A program made the position numbers and the translations under genes. Under the pieces are notes generated by a model. That model had not been told where the DNA came from, ran no database searches, and was given only the letters and a program-made list of their open reading frames with translations. A stretch of 64,000 bases of DNA from Chthoniobacterales bacterium (GTDB lineage Bacteria; Verrucomicrobiota; Verrucomicrobiia; Chthoniobacterales; UBA10450): contig JACDGS010000018.1 in NCBI GenBank assembly GCA_013821455.1, positions 1 to 64,000 of the forward strand, read 5' to 3'. Positions 8,279 to 18,175 of the stretch are shown one piece after another; the first letter of the stretch is position 1, and each line of letters starts with the position of its first letter.

Positions 8279-11200
8279 TTGGCAGCAGAACTGCTTTCGA
8301 GAGGCATTCACATGGCTGCGATTTCGAAGTTGTCCTCAGCCAGACAGATAAGCTCTCCGCCGCCGGGAGCGTTTCGCAGGAAACTCGAATGGCTCCTTAG
8401 TCCGGAACACTTTCAATTCAAGCTTCTCCTCGGCACGGCCGTGGGCGTCATGGTTATCCTTGTTTTGGCCGTGACCTGTTTCGTCGTCACCTACCAAAAT
8501 CAAAAGGAGGCGCGATTCCGCGCCCACACCGTGGAACTCATGCGGCTGAGCAGCATGATTGAGAACGACATCTCTGCGTTGGAGAACGCACAACGCGGAT
8601 ATCTGCTCGCGCACACCGTCCCGTACCAGGAAAACTTTGAGCGCTGCAAGATCCTCTTTCAACAGCATGCCGGCGAGCTGTGCACGCTAATCGCCGACGA
8701 CTCGATAAAGAGAAAACGAGTCCTTAAAATGCGGGAGATCGTTTTGAATTGGTTGAGGAATGAAAGTTTGGCGATCGGGCAGAACGACCGAGAAACCTAC
8801 GATTCGTCGGGCCCGGAGAAGCTACTCCTTGGCTCGTCACTCTTGGTTGAAGCGCGTGACATTTTACACTCCATCGAACGCGACGAACAGATCGCTCTCA
8901 ACCAACGCGTGCGGGAACAAGAATGGGCGGTGCAATCGATCCAAATCCTCGACTTCATTCCGCGGATGGAGGGAGCGGCGTATGAGATGCAAAAAGAGAA
9001 GCGCGGTTTTGTCCTCACAGGTGACCCGGCTTTCATCGAATCCTACAAGCGCGCCACGGCAAACTTTTATACCTTTTACGGACATCTTGCCGTTTTGGTA
9101 GCGGATTCCCCCACCCAGATAGAGTTGCTGGAGCGCATTCGCGCGCGCATGGAAAACTGGATCTTGCAATGCGCCGTCCCCGATATCGAAGCCAGGCGCG
9201 CCGGCACGAATGCAACGGCGGCCAGTCGGAGCCGCGGTGAGGAAATGATGACCGCCGTTCGAAGAAACATCGACACCTTCACCAAAGACCAGATGGAAAT
9301 TTATAATGTGAGATCGGGCGCAGCCGCCCGCGAACGTATTCTCACGGCCTCCGGCATCGATTTTCTTTGCGGTGTCGTCGCCGTTCTTATGATCGCCTCG
9401 AGCAGTTACAGTTTTGTTATTTGCCGACGGCAGTTCAAAAAATTGAAGAGCGCCGATATTCGCATTCGCTCGGTCATTAATAACATCCTCGATGGGATGG
9501 TCACAGTCGATCGCACCGGCGTTGTGCGAGCGATGAATCCGGCGGCGCAGCGCATGTTCGGTTATGGGGAGAATGATTTCGTGGGCGACCCATTCGCACG
9601 TTTGATTCCGAAATGCTTCGACCGAAAAATCGACGGCGCCTCTTGCAGCTGCGAATGGGATCAGCTCGCCCAACGCACCGGCGGAATCATTCTCGCGCTC
9701 GCGCGAACGCGCCACGGCGCCACCTTCCCGATCGAGATTGCGCTCAACGAAATCGCCGCCGATCGGGAAAAGTTTTACGTCGCCATGATTCGCGACGTTA
9801 CGGAACGCACGCGCTTTGAAGAACAGCTCGCGGCGGAAAAAAACAGTCTCGCGGTAACGCTGGGCTCGATCGGCGATGGCGTCATCACGACGGACTTAAA
9901 CGGTTGTATTCTCATCATGAATCCAGCCTGCGAAGCTCTCACCGGCTGGTCCGCCGCCGAGGCCGCCGGCCGCAAACTCAAAGCGGTGCTGAACATCACC
10001 GCCGAGATGTCCGCGAAAAAGCGACCGCGCTCCGGCGGCTATCGCAGCGAGGCCGAAGCCATTCTCCTCGGAACGCCTGAGCGCTCCACTCTCACGACAC
10101 GAGACGGGACGAAACGCGTGATCGAGCAAGTCGCCGCTCCCATTTCCGATGGGAAAAACGAGCTCTGCGGCGTCGTGCTGGTCTTCCGCGACATTACGCA
10201 GCGATTGCGCGACGAAGCGGAGCGGCGCAAGGCCGAAACACTGGACCAACTGGGACTGCTCGCCGGCGGCATCGCGCACGATTTTAACAATCTGCTCACC
10301 GCAATCATCGGAAACATCTCGCTGGTTTCGATGCTGCTTCCGCCTAACGATCAAATCATCGAGCGCTTGAGCGACGCCAAGAACGCGTCGCTGCGCGCTC
10401 GCGATCTTGCGCAACAACTCCTCACCTTTGCCCGCGGCGGCGCGCCCATAAAGCAAACCGCCTCGGCCGCGAAGTTGATCGAAGAAACCGTCAGCTTCTC
10501 GCTGCGCGGCACGCAAAGCCGCAGCGAGATCAACACCGCGCCCGATCTTTGGCCTGCGGAATTCGATTCGGGTCAAATCAGTCAGGTCATCGCCAACCTT
10601 GTTGTCAATGCGGATCAGGCGATGCCCGACGGAGGCACAGTGCACGTCCGGTGCGAAAACTATTCCGCTACGGCCGACGCGGTGGACTTGCCTCGTGGCT
10701 TAGCCGTTGGCGAATACATCCAAATCCAAGTGACCGATGAAGGCGTTGGCATTTCCGAGAAATGTTTGAAACGAATCTTTGATCCTTACTTCACGACCAA
10801 AGCCCATGGAAGCGGCCTTGGACTTGCGACGACTTACTCAATTATAAAAAACCACGGCGGTTTAATCCTGGTCGAATCCGAACTGCAACGCGGCACTACT
10901 TTTACCGTTTATCTGCCTGCATCGGGGAGCAGGCAACCCGCTTTGCCAGCTCCGATCCAACCACAGGAAGAGTCTGCGCCGACTGAGTCGATCACGGGCG
11001 CGGGCCGCGTTTTGATTGTCGATGATGAAGAAGCAATTCGGATGCTGGTTGACTTTACTCTTACTCGCCTGGGCTATGTCGTTTCAGAGGCTGATACTGC
11101 GTTAAAAGGCATAGACCTGTACCGTCAGGCGCTACAAACCAATCAGCGTTTCGACTTGGTGATTCTGGATCTCACTCTACCCGGAGGGATGGGTGGCAAG

Positions 11201-11422
11201 GATGCGCTAAAAGCGCTGCTCGAAATCGATCCCACGGTGAACGCGATTGTCTCCAGCGGCTACGCGACCGACGCGACCATGAGCCGCTACGAAGATCTCG
11301 GTTTCCGCGGCGTGATCGCGAAGCCTTATGAAGCTTCCGCACTGGGCCGGATAGTTCGCGAGACGATTGAATCCGGACGCGCGGCGACGGAGCAACCCTA
11401 CGAATTGCAACAGGCTTGTTAA
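8279..11422 (+). CDS. hybrid sensor histidine kinase (CHASE3-like, PAS, HisKA, HATPase, receiver)
   Basis: 'ENAQRGYLLAHTVPYQENF', PAS segments, 'GGIAHDFNNLLTAIIGNISL', 'GSGLGLATTYSIIKNHGG', 'RVLIVDDEEAIRMLVDFTL'; start may be 8312. Confidence 0.9.
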   Translation: MAAELLSRGIHMAAISKLSSARQISSPPPGAFRRKLEWLLSPEHFQFKLLLGTAVGVMVILVLAVTCFVVTYQNQKEARFRAHTVELMRLSSMIENDISALENAQRGYLLAHTVPYQENFERCKILFQQHAGELCTLIADDSIKRKRVLKMREIVLNWLRNESLAIGQNDRETYDSSGPEKLLLGSSLLVEARDILHSIERDEQIALNQRVREQEWAVQSIQILDFIPRMEGAAYEMQKEKRGFVLTGDPAFIESYKRATANFYTFYGHLAVLVADSPTQIELLERIRARMENWILQCAVPDIEARRAGTNATAASRSRGEEMMTAVRRNIDTFTKDQMEIYNVRSGAAARERILTASGIDFLCGVVAVLMIASSSYSFVICRRQFKKLKSADIRIRSVINNILDGMVTVDRTGVVRAMNPAAQRMFGYGENDFVGDPFARLIPKCFDRKIDGASCSCEWDQLAQRTGGIILALARTRHGATFPIEIALNEIAADREKFYVAMIRDVTERTRFEEQLAAEKNSLAVTLGSIGDGVITTDLNGCILIMNPACEALTGWSAAEAAGRKLKAVLNITAEMSAKKRPRSGGYRSEAEAILLGTPERSTLTTRDGTKRVIEQVAAPISDGKNELCGVVLVFRDITQRLRDEAERRKAETLDQLGLLAGGIAHDFNNLLTAIIGNISLVSMLLPPNDQIIERLSDAKNASLRARDLAQQLLTFARGGAPIKQTASAAKLIEETVSFSLRGTQSRSEINTAPDLWPAEFDSGQISQVIANLVVNADQAMPDGGTVHVRCENYSATADAVDLPRGLAVGEYIQIQVTDEGVGISEKCLKRIFDPYFTTKAHGSGLGLATTYSIIKNHGGLILVESELQRGTTFTVYLPASGSRQPALPAPIQPQEESAPTESITGAGRVLIVDDEEAIRMLVDFTLTRLGYVVSEADTALKGIDLYRQALQTNQRFDLVILDLTLPGGMGGKDALKALLEIDPTVNAIVSSGYATDATMSRYEDLGFRGVIAKPYEASALGRIVRETIESGRAATEQPYELQQAC

Positions 11423-11483
11423 ACAAGCCACTCCCTAGTCTTCCGCTTGCGAAGCGCGGTCGGTCTCCTAGCTTGTCAGCGGA

Positions 11484-12044
11484 ATGACTACCCATGCCAC
11501 TGCCGTCAGTCCTCCCCAGGCTGTTCCAGCCGCTTACGACTCGAAGATCGAAGGCAACGTCATCTTCACACGGCTAGACGCGGCCATGAACTGGATGCGC
11601 AAGAATTCGCTTTGGCCGATGCCAATGGGACTGGCTTGCTGCGCGATCGAACTCATGGCTACTGCGTCGGCTCGCTTCGACATCGCGCGTTTCGGGGCTG
11701 AAGTCATGCGCTTCTCCCCTCGCCAGTGCGATGTCATGATCGTCGCCGGCACCGTGACTTATAAGATGGCGCTGGCGGTGAAGCGCATTTACGAGCAAAT
11801 GCCGGAGCCGAAATGGGTCATCGCCATGGGTGCCTGCGCATCTAGTGGCGGGATGTATCGCTCTTACGCCGTGCTGCAAGGAATAGACCAGCTCCTGCCG
11901 GTCGATGTTTATATCTCGGGCTGTCCGCCGCGTCCGGAAGCTTTGCTCGAAGGCCTCATGAAGTTACAAGATAAGATTAGTGGCGAGCGTTCCTTTGTTT
12001 CACAAAAGCGCGAGTTAACCGAGAAGCTATCCTCGTTAGGCTAG
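11484..12044 (+). CDS. nuoB: NADH-quinone oxidoreductase subunit B
   Basis: '[49 protein letters not shown]', '[15 protein letters not shown]', '[12 protein letters not shown]'. Confidence 0.95.
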   Translation: MTTHATAVSPPQAVPAAYDSKIEGNVIFTRLDAAMNWMRKNSLWPMPMGLACCAIELMATASARFDIARFGAEVMRFSPRQCDVMIVAGTVTYKMALAVKRIYEQMPEPKWVIAMGACASSGGMYRSYAVLQGIDQLLPVDVYISGCPPRPEALLEGLMKLQDKISGERSFVSQKRELTEKLSSLG

Positions 12045-12056
12045 GCGATCTTACCT

Positions 12057-12632
12057 ATGGCCGTGACCGATGTTATAACCCGCCTTGCGCAACGCTTGGG
12101 AGATAGAGTCAAGGAAAGGACGGACTTTCGAGCTGAGACAACCTTTGTTCTGGCCGGGGATGATTTGCGTGCGGTCGCGCAGCTTCTGAAGGATTCATCC
12201 TTTGATTACCTGCTCGATATCAGCAGCGTGGATAACTATGGAGAAGAGCCACGCTTCGAGATTGTTTATGAGCTTTACTCGATGACTCATGGCGCTCACT
12301 TGCGCCTTAAGTTAAGAGTATCCGAAGACTCTCCGGCTGTCGATACCATCTCAGATATCTGGCCAACGGCTAACTGGCACGAGCGTGAGATATGGGACAT
12401 GATGGGTTTGCGTTTCAACAATCACCCCGACCTTCGGCGCATTCTGATGTGGGAAGGTTATCCCTACTTTCCCTTGCGCAAAGAGTTTCCCCTCGAAGGC
12501 AAACCCAGCGATATGCCTGATGTCGCTTTCACTTCCGCCGCTCCGATGGAAGGTGGCCCCTTTGTCACCCAACCCAGCACGGCCACAACAAAAGACCGCG
12601 AACCTCGCGCCCGCCGGCCCATCGACGAATAA
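12057..12632 (+). CDS. nuoC: NADH-quinone oxidoreductase subunit C
   Basis: 'YLLDISSVDNYGEEPRFEIVYELYSM', 'WPTANWHEREIWDMMGLRFNNHPDLRRILMWEGYPYFPLRKEFPLEG'. Confidence 0.95.
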   Translation: MAVTDVITRLAQRLGDRVKERTDFRAETTFVLAGDDLRAVAQLLKDSSFDYLLDISSVDNYGEEPRFEIVYELYSMTHGAHLRLKLRVSEDSPAVDTISDIWPTANWHEREIWDMMGLRFNNHPDLRRILMWEGYPYFPLRKEFPLEGKPSDMPDVAFTSAAPMEGGPFVTQPSTATTKDREPRARRPIDE

Positions 12633-12660
12633 GACAGACCATTAAAGTTATACCTAACGA

Positions 12661-14085
12661 GTGAAAGAAGAAACAGTTGATACACATTCCAAAGCGCTCA
12701 AGATCAATCTCGATCCGCGCTGGTATGGAACCTTTGCGGAAATCGGCGCTGGGCAGGAAGTGGTTCGCTGGTTTTTCCGCGTCGGCGGGGCGGCCGGCAC
12801 GATCGCGAAGAGCATCTCGGCCTATGACATGAAGGTGAGCGACGCGATCTATGGTCACGCCGATCGCTATGTCTCTCGCGCGCGCCTCCAAGCGATGCTT
12901 GATCGCGAGTTTAACCTCGATGTCGAGCGCCTCGGCCACGAGCGCGGAGATAATACATCCTTCTTTGCTTTTGCAGATACCGTAGTGGCACGGAGCTACC
13001 GTGGTAGCAATGAATGCCATGGCTGGATGGGCATTAAGTTTCAAAGCCGCGCCCACGATGAGCCAAGCCAGATCGTTCTGCATGTGCGCATGCTCGACGC
13101 CGAAGCTTCACTGCAACAGGAAGCGCTCGGGATTGTAGGAGTGAATCTTTGCTACGGCGCATTCTTCCTCAGTCATGTCCCGGAAGAACTACTCGAATCG
13201 ATGCTCGACAAACTCACTACGGGCCGCATCGAGATAGATATGTTCGAGTTGGGCGGCATTGAGTTTCGGAACGTCGATAACCGCATCATGGCGCTGAAGC
13301 TCGTCCAGGTAGGGCTAAGTGGCGCCGCTATGTTCGGCGCGAATCGCGAAGTGTTACAACCGGCGGAGGTCTTACACAATAAGGCAGTGCTGGTCGAGCG
13401 CGGTAGTTTCCGCCCAACGACAAAGGTAAATCTCGACATGCTGGAATGCGCCCTGGCTAAGTTCAAAGAACACCCTGCAGTCACTGACAAGCCGATCCTG
13501 CCTTTAATGGAATTGACGATGCGCAACCTGCTCGCGGGCGGGAAGGATGTGGACCGTCGTGACTTCCTCGCGCGCGCAGATCTTCTTGCAGCGTGCGGCA
13601 TGACTGTTCTTATCTCTGACTACTTCGAATACTATCGCCTCGCCGCCTATCTCTCCTGGAGAACGAAGGAACGGATCGGGATAGTCATGGGCGTGCCCAG
13701 TGTCTATGAGTTATTCGAGGAGAAGTATTACGCACAGTTACCTGGCGGCACCTTGGAAAGCTTTGGCCGTCTCTTTAAGAATGATCTGATCATCTATGTC
13801 TATCCTTTACGACACGATGAAAAGGAAGAGTTACAAACCATCTCTTCCATCAAGGTTAAGCCAGAGTTACAACCCCTCTATGAGTATCTCGTCGGTCGCG
13901 GAAGCTTTGTGCAGTTGGATAACTACAATCCTAACTATCTTTCGATCTTTTCGCGCGATGTCCTGAAACGTATTGCCAGTGGCGACACGACCTGGGAGGA
14001 AATGGTTCCATCGCAGGTCGCCGAGATCATCCGCGAGCGCGGATTTTTTGGCTACACGGGACCGGAAGCGCCGGCCATCCACTAA
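12661..14085 (+). CDS. conserved protein of unclear function (~474 aa; similar family in Bacteroidetes)
   Basis: Long GTG-start ORF; 'INLDPRWYGTFAEIGAGQEVVRWFFRVGGAAGTIAKSISAYDMKVSDAIYG...EVLQPAEVLHNKAVLVERGSFRPTTKVNLDML' recognised as a conserved, poorly characterised family. Confidence 0.75.
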   Translation: MKEETVDTHSKALKINLDPRWYGTFAEIGAGQEVVRWFFRVGGAAGTIAKSISAYDMKVSDAIYGHADRYVSRARLQAMLDREFNLDVERLGHERGDNTSFFAFADTVVARSYRGSNECHGWMGIKFQSRAHDEPSQIVLHVRMLDAEASLQQEALGIVGVNLCYGAFFLSHVPEELLESMLDKLTTGRIEIDMFELGGIEFRNVDNRIMALKLVQVGLSGAAMFGANREVLQPAEVLHNKAVLVERGSFRPTTKVNLDMLECALAKFKEHPAVTDKPILPLMELTMRNLLAGGKDVDRRDFLARADLLAACGMTVLISDYFEYYRLAAYLSWRTKERIGIVMGVPSVYELFEEKYYAQLPGGTLESFGRLFKNDLIIYVYPLRHDEKEELQTISSIKVKPELQPLYEYLVGRGSFVQLDNYNPNYLSIFSRDVLKRIASGDTTWEEMVPSQVAEIIRERGFFGYTGPEAPAIH

Positions 14086-14124
14086 CTTGGCGCCGGCCCG
14101 TTTCCCCCGGCAATCGTTCGCGTT

Positions 14125-15273
14125 GTGACCGTTTTCCTGGGTTGCGGCTTTGCCGCCAAGTATCGCGAGGGCGGAGGAAATTTTTCCGTTCCCCTGCAAT
14201 GGATGCTAGGGCTGCGTCGGCTCCACCAGAACGCGATCTGGCTCGAACTGCTACCCGCGACAGCTAACCGCGCGGCGGATGAAACTTGTATCCATAACTT
14301 CCAATATCAATTGCGCGCTCATGGACTAGCCGGCCGTTACTGTCTGCTCTACCAGGAACCCGCTTCGCAAGAACATAACTTGGAAAGCATGCGCTGCATC
14401 GGCATCTCAAAGCGTATCCTGCGCGAGCATTTAGCCGGACCTAACGTTCTTCTCAACCTCGCCTACTCCCTTCACCCGCCATTTCTACTTCAATTCGAAC
14501 GCCGCATTTTTTGCGACCTCGATCCGAGTGAGATTTTCTATTGGATGACTCAACTCGAGATGGGGCAGAGTTATCATCACGAGTTTTGGACCCTAGGTCT
14601 CAACATATACGATCCCGATTGTAGGATGCCTAAGTCTAAGTTGCGGTGGCAAACATTCTATCCGCTGGTAGATACAGAGTTACTTCGCCCGCAGCCGCGA
14701 CGACGTTCTGCGCATCCGAAATTTACCACCATAGGTCAGTGGTATTGGGGCGGCGGCGTAGAAGTGAATGGTGAGTTTCCCGATCTTTCGAAGAAGCATG
14801 CTTTTGCGCCCTATCTCGATCTTCCCGCGCGCGTGCCCGCGGCGCGATGGGAGCTGGCGATGAATCTCGCGAGCGATGATCCTGAGCGGGCGCGGCTTTC
14901 AAGTTTGGGTTGGGAGTTGGCTTCGCCCCACAAGGTCGCGCGCACACCCGCGCGATATCGACGCTATCTGGCTTCGGCCAGTGGAGAATTTACCGCCATC
15001 AAAGGCGTGGACGTGAGTTGGAAAACGGGCTGGGTGAGCGATCGCGCCGCCGCCTTCCTTGCTTGTGGCCGACCAGTAATAACAGAGGAAACCGGCGCCG
15101 CAAAATACCTTCCGCCTGAGAGCGGCTTCTTCTTTATCGACAGCGCCGAGACGGCGGCCGAAGCGGCGCGCCGCGTGCTCGCCGACTGGCCGCGGCTCTC
15201 CCGTGTGGCGCGCGACTGCGCCGTGGAGGTTTTCGACGCAGCGAAAAATCTCCGGAAAATCCTTGCGCTTTGA
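14125..15273 (+). CDS. glycosyltransferase-like protein (GT-B type)
   Basis: 382-aa ORF; C-terminal 'IKGVDVSWKTGWVSDRAAAFLACGRPVITEETGAAKYLP' typical of GT-B C-terminal domain. Confidence 0.65.
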   Translation: MTVFLGCGFAAKYREGGGNFSVPLQWMLGLRRLHQNAIWLELLPATANRAADETCIHNFQYQLRAHGLAGRYCLLYQEPASQEHNLESMRCIGISKRILREHLAGPNVLLNLAYSLHPPFLLQFERRIFCDLDPSEIFYWMTQLEMGQSYHHEFWTLGLNIYDPDCRMPKSKLRWQTFYPLVDTELLRPQPRRRSAHPKFTTIGQWYWGGGVEVNGEFPDLSKKHAFAPYLDLPARVPAARWELAMNLASDDPERARLSSLGWELASPHKVARTPARYRRYLASASGEFTAIKGVDVSWKTGWVSDRAAAFLACGRPVITEETGAAKYLPPESGFFFIDSAETAAEAARRVLADWPRLSRVARDCAVEVFDAAKNLRKILAL

Positions 15274-15349
15274 CCTTGAAACAAAGTCTAGAAATCCGCT
15301 GGGATTACCGATTGCAAAAGCAAAAGAGGATGTTACTCGTGTTGCCGTC

Positions 15350-15634
15350 ATGGCCGAACTGATCAAAGCGGACGAGCTAAAAAACCGTCTGAAAAAAATT
15401 CCCGAATGGGAGCTGGAGAAGAAACACATCGAGCGCACGTTCGAGTTCGATGAGTTCTCCGAGTCGATCGATTTCGTGAACAGCGTGGCCGAAGTCGCGG
15501 AGGATGAAGAGCATCATCCCGATATCGATATTCGCTTTAACAAAGTGCGCCTGGTTCTCGCCACCCATAGCAAGGGTGGCCTGACCGAATTGGATTTCGG
15601 GCTCGCCGAGCGCATCGACACCCTCGCGGAATAA
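15350..15634 (+). CDS. phhB: 4a-hydroxytetrahydrobiopterin dehydratase
   Basis: 'IERTFEFDEFSESIDFVNSVAEVAEDEEHHPDIDIRFNKVRLVLATHSKGGLTELDF'. Confidence 0.85.
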   Translation: MAELIKADELKNRLKKIPEWELEKKHIERTFEFDEFSESIDFVNSVAEVAEDEEHHPDIDIRFNKVRLVLATHSKGGLTELDFGLAERIDTLAE

Positions 15635-15637
15635 GCG

Positions 15638-15793
15638 ATGAGGCCGCCGGACCTTGCGGTTCCGTCGCGGCTGCGGATGATTCTGGCGACGATCGTAGTT
15701 GTCTTGGTGGCGTGGGTAGTCTGGAAAACGATCGACTACCGGCAACAGCCACCTCCGCCGCCGGCCCAGCCGATCAGCGCGCCATCCTCGTAA
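15638..15793 (+). CDS. small single-pass membrane protein (51 aa)
   Basis: Own translation: MRPPDLAVPSRLRMILATIVVVLVAWVVWKTIDYRQQPPPPPAQPISAPSS*; starts 3 nt after phhB stop; below the ORF-track cutoff. Confidence 0.45.
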   Translation: MRPPDLAVPSRLRMILATIVVVLVAWVVWKTIDYRQQPPPPPAQPISAPSS

Positions 15794-15821
15794 GCCGCAG
15801 CGTTATTGTGGCGCGCACGCT

Positions 15822-15944
15822 TTGTCATCCTGAGCCGCGCAGACGGCGAAGGACCCCGCAAGCGTCACACGGCGGCGAATTTGTAACGCCGTTACTTAAA
15901 CGCTTGTGAGGTCCCTCTCCGCGCTTCGCCGGATCGGGATGACA
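15822..15944. repeat. REP-like intergenic inverted repeat (TGTCATCC...GGATGACA family)
   Basis: 'tgtcatcctgagccgcgcagacggcgaaggaccccgcaagcg ... gaggtccctctccgcgcttcgccggatcgggatgaca'. Confidence 0.85.
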
Positions 15945-15983
15945 CCGGCGGAGGGCGAGAGATCATCAACATCTCTCTTGTGA

Positions 15984-16418
15984 CTAGGACGAAATCTCGC
16001 GGCCCTCGTCCGCGTCGATGTAGTTGAACATTGTCTGAATATCCACGCGATTCGTTAGGCCACCTTCCGCCTTGCGCCGCGTGAGCGTCTCCGTGATGTC
16101 ATCGTTCCACCCGCATTTGCGCATGAACTCGTTCCAAATTTCGATCTCCTCGTCAGAAGGTTTGCGCCCTTTTTCGAAAGCCCACGCGAGCATCTCCTCA
16201 TCGGTCCCGTCTTCCTTCGCGCGCGCGACCACGTCTTCGTATTTCAGCCCAAGAAAGCGCACGCAACGGCCGTCGAAACCTTTGCCGAGCGCCGGCACGT
16301 GATCGGCCGGTAACTCACCCCGCGCATGCGCGCGAATCTTGTCGATCATTCGACCAAAGTGAAAAACGCCGCCCACTTTTTTAGCGGGGCTGCGCGCGGG
16401 AAAAGGTTTCGTCGTCAT
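15984..16418 (-). CDS. DUF5069-like protein
   Basis: 'KKVGGVFHFGRMIDKIRAHARGELPADHV...GLKYEDVVARAKEDGTDEEMLAWAFEKGRKPSDEEIEIWNEFMRKCGWNDD'. Confidence 0.7.
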   Translation of the reverse strand: MTTKPFPARSPAKKVGGVFHFGRMIDKIRAHARGELPADHVPALGKGFDGRCVRFLGLKYEDVVARAKEDGTDEEMLAWAFEKGRKPSDEEIEIWNEFMRKCGWNDDITETLTRRKAEGGLTNRVDIQTMFNYIDADEGREISS

Positions 16419-16480
16419 GGCGTGACGGTGCGCTTCGTTTTGTCGCTTGTCCACGCCGCGGCGGCAGCGGATGCTCGCGC

Positions 16481-17914
16481 ATGGATCGGGTCGCCGGAAT
16501 CGAGACCGAATACGGTTGTCTGGTTAGCGGCGAGGCGGCGCAGCCTAACGGCGACGCCTGGCCCGTGCGGGTGAAGAACCACCTCTTCCGCAAGATGCAC
16601 GCAGGCGTGCTCGACCTGCATTATCGCGATTACGAAGAGCCGCCGGGCAACGGCGGTTTTCTCTGCAACGGCGGCCGCATTTATCTCGACATGGGGCACA
16701 TCGAGTACGCCTCGCCGGAGTGCCGGCAGTTGCGCGACGCCGTCGCCTACGACCTCGCCGGCGACCAGCTTTTGCAGTCGGCCCTGCACTCGTTAGGCGC
16801 GAGCGGACGCGTCTCGTTCATCAAGAACAACGTCGATCATCACACCGGCGCGACTTTTGGCTGCCACGAGAATTATCTCATGAAACGCGAGGCGCAGTTC
16901 ACGCCCGCGGCCCTCGGCGCGCTCCTCGCTTTTCTCGCCACGCGCCAGATTTTTACCGGCGCTGGCCGGGTCGGGCAGGCAAATCCCCTCGCCTTCGATT
17001 TCGAAATTCCCAACCGCGAGGAAAAGGTCGATTTTCAGATTAGCCAGCGCGCCGATCACATCATCAACGACATTTATCAGTGGGTGCAATTCAATCGCGC
17101 GATCATCAACGCGCGCGATGAACCGCTGGCCGATTATCGCAAATATCGGCGGCTCCATCTTCTCATCGGCGACTCGAACATGAGTCCTTTCGCGAACGCG
17201 CTGAAGATCGGCACGACGGCCTGCATTCTGACGCTGCTCGAAGCCGGCTTGTTGCCTAACGACCTCACGCTGGCCGACGCGGTTCGCGCGACGCGCGACG
17301 TTTCGCGCGACCCGACGCGGCGTTGGATCGTGGAATTGGAAACCGGCGAAACCATCGGCGCGCTCGATGTGCAGTGGCGGTTGCACGCGCTCGCGCAGAA
17401 ACATCTCCGTGGCGCAAACGACGAGACGGACTGGCTGCTCGAGAGCTGGAGTTACACGCTCGACGCGCTCCCGCACAAACCGGAGGCGCTGATCGGCGGG
17501 GTCGATTGGATCAGCAAAAAATGGCTGCTCGATTCGTTTATCGCGGCGGAAAACCTGCGCTGGGACGATCCCTGGCTGCAAAGCCTCGACCTCGAATATC
17601 ACAACATCGATCCTGAGCGCGGGCTCTTCTTCGGCCTCGAACCGGCGAAACGCATCGGCGAATGGAATCAACTCGTTAGGCAAAAAGATGTCACGCGCAC
17701 GCCGCCGCTGGACACGCGCGCCCGCGGGCGGGCTCGGGCGGTCGAGTTATTTCGTAAGAGCGGCCGGCCCTATGTGTTGAACTGGGATTCGATCGCGGTG
17801 GAGAGCCGCGATTTCATGGTCATGGGTGATCCATTTCACGATTACGTCGCGGAGGTGGAAGAATTCGTTAGGCAAACAAGCGACCTGCCGGAGAGCGAGA
17901 CTCCGTCCGCCTAA
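16481..17914 (+). CDS. Dop/PafA family protein (Pup/UBact deamidase or ligase-like)
   Basis: 'GIETEYGCLVSG', 'NGGRIYLDMGHIEYASPECRQLRDAVAYDLAG', 'KNNVDHHTGATFGCHENYLM', 'FQISQRADHI', 'IINARDEPLADYRKYRRLHLLIGDSNMSPFANALKIGTTACIL'; stop TAA lies inside GCCTAACGA. Confidence 0.88.
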   Translation: MDRVAGIETEYGCLVSGEAAQPNGDAWPVRVKNHLFRKMHAGVLDLHYRDYEEPPGNGGFLCNGGRIYLDMGHIEYASPECRQLRDAVAYDLAGDQLLQSALHSLGASGRVSFIKNNVDHHTGATFGCHENYLMKREAQFTPAALGALLAFLATRQIFTGAGRVGQANPLAFDFEIPNREEKVDFQISQRADHIINDIYQWVQFNRAIINARDEPLADYRKYRRLHLLIGDSNMSPFANALKIGTTACILTLLEAGLLPNDLTLADAVRATRDVSRDPTRRWIVELETGETIGALDVQWRLHALAQKHLRGANDETDWLLESWSYTLDALPHKPEALIGGVDWISKKWLLDSFIAAENLRWDDPWLQSLDLEYHNIDPERGLFFGLEPAKRIGEWNQLVRQKDVTRTPPLDTRARGRARAVELFRKSGRPYVLNWDSIAVESRDFMVMGDPFHDYVAEVEEFVRQTSDLPESETPSA

Positions 17915-17958
17915 CGACAACCGACGTCGCCCCCGCCCGCCTAACGGCAACCAACGCC

Positions 17959-18091
17959 GTCATCCCGAGCGGAGCGGAGCGGAGTCGAGGGATCCCGTGG
18001 CGTTTCGTAAAAGCTTGAGGTGCCGCTTCACGTCAGCTCCGCGGGATCCCTCGACTCCGTTCCGCTCCGCTCCACTTCGCTCGGGATGACA
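17959..18091. repeat. REP-like intergenic inverted repeat (TGTCATCC...GGATGACA family)
   Basis: 'gtcatcccgagcggagcggagcggagtcgagggatcccg ... cgggatccctcgactccgttccgctccgctccacttcgctcgggatgaca'. Confidence 0.85.
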
Positions 18092-18175
18092 GAGATCACG
18101 CGCCACACCCGACAGAAATCATTTGCCGCGCCGGAGTGAAACCCTAAGTTCGCCACGCCCAACCCGCGAAAATTT

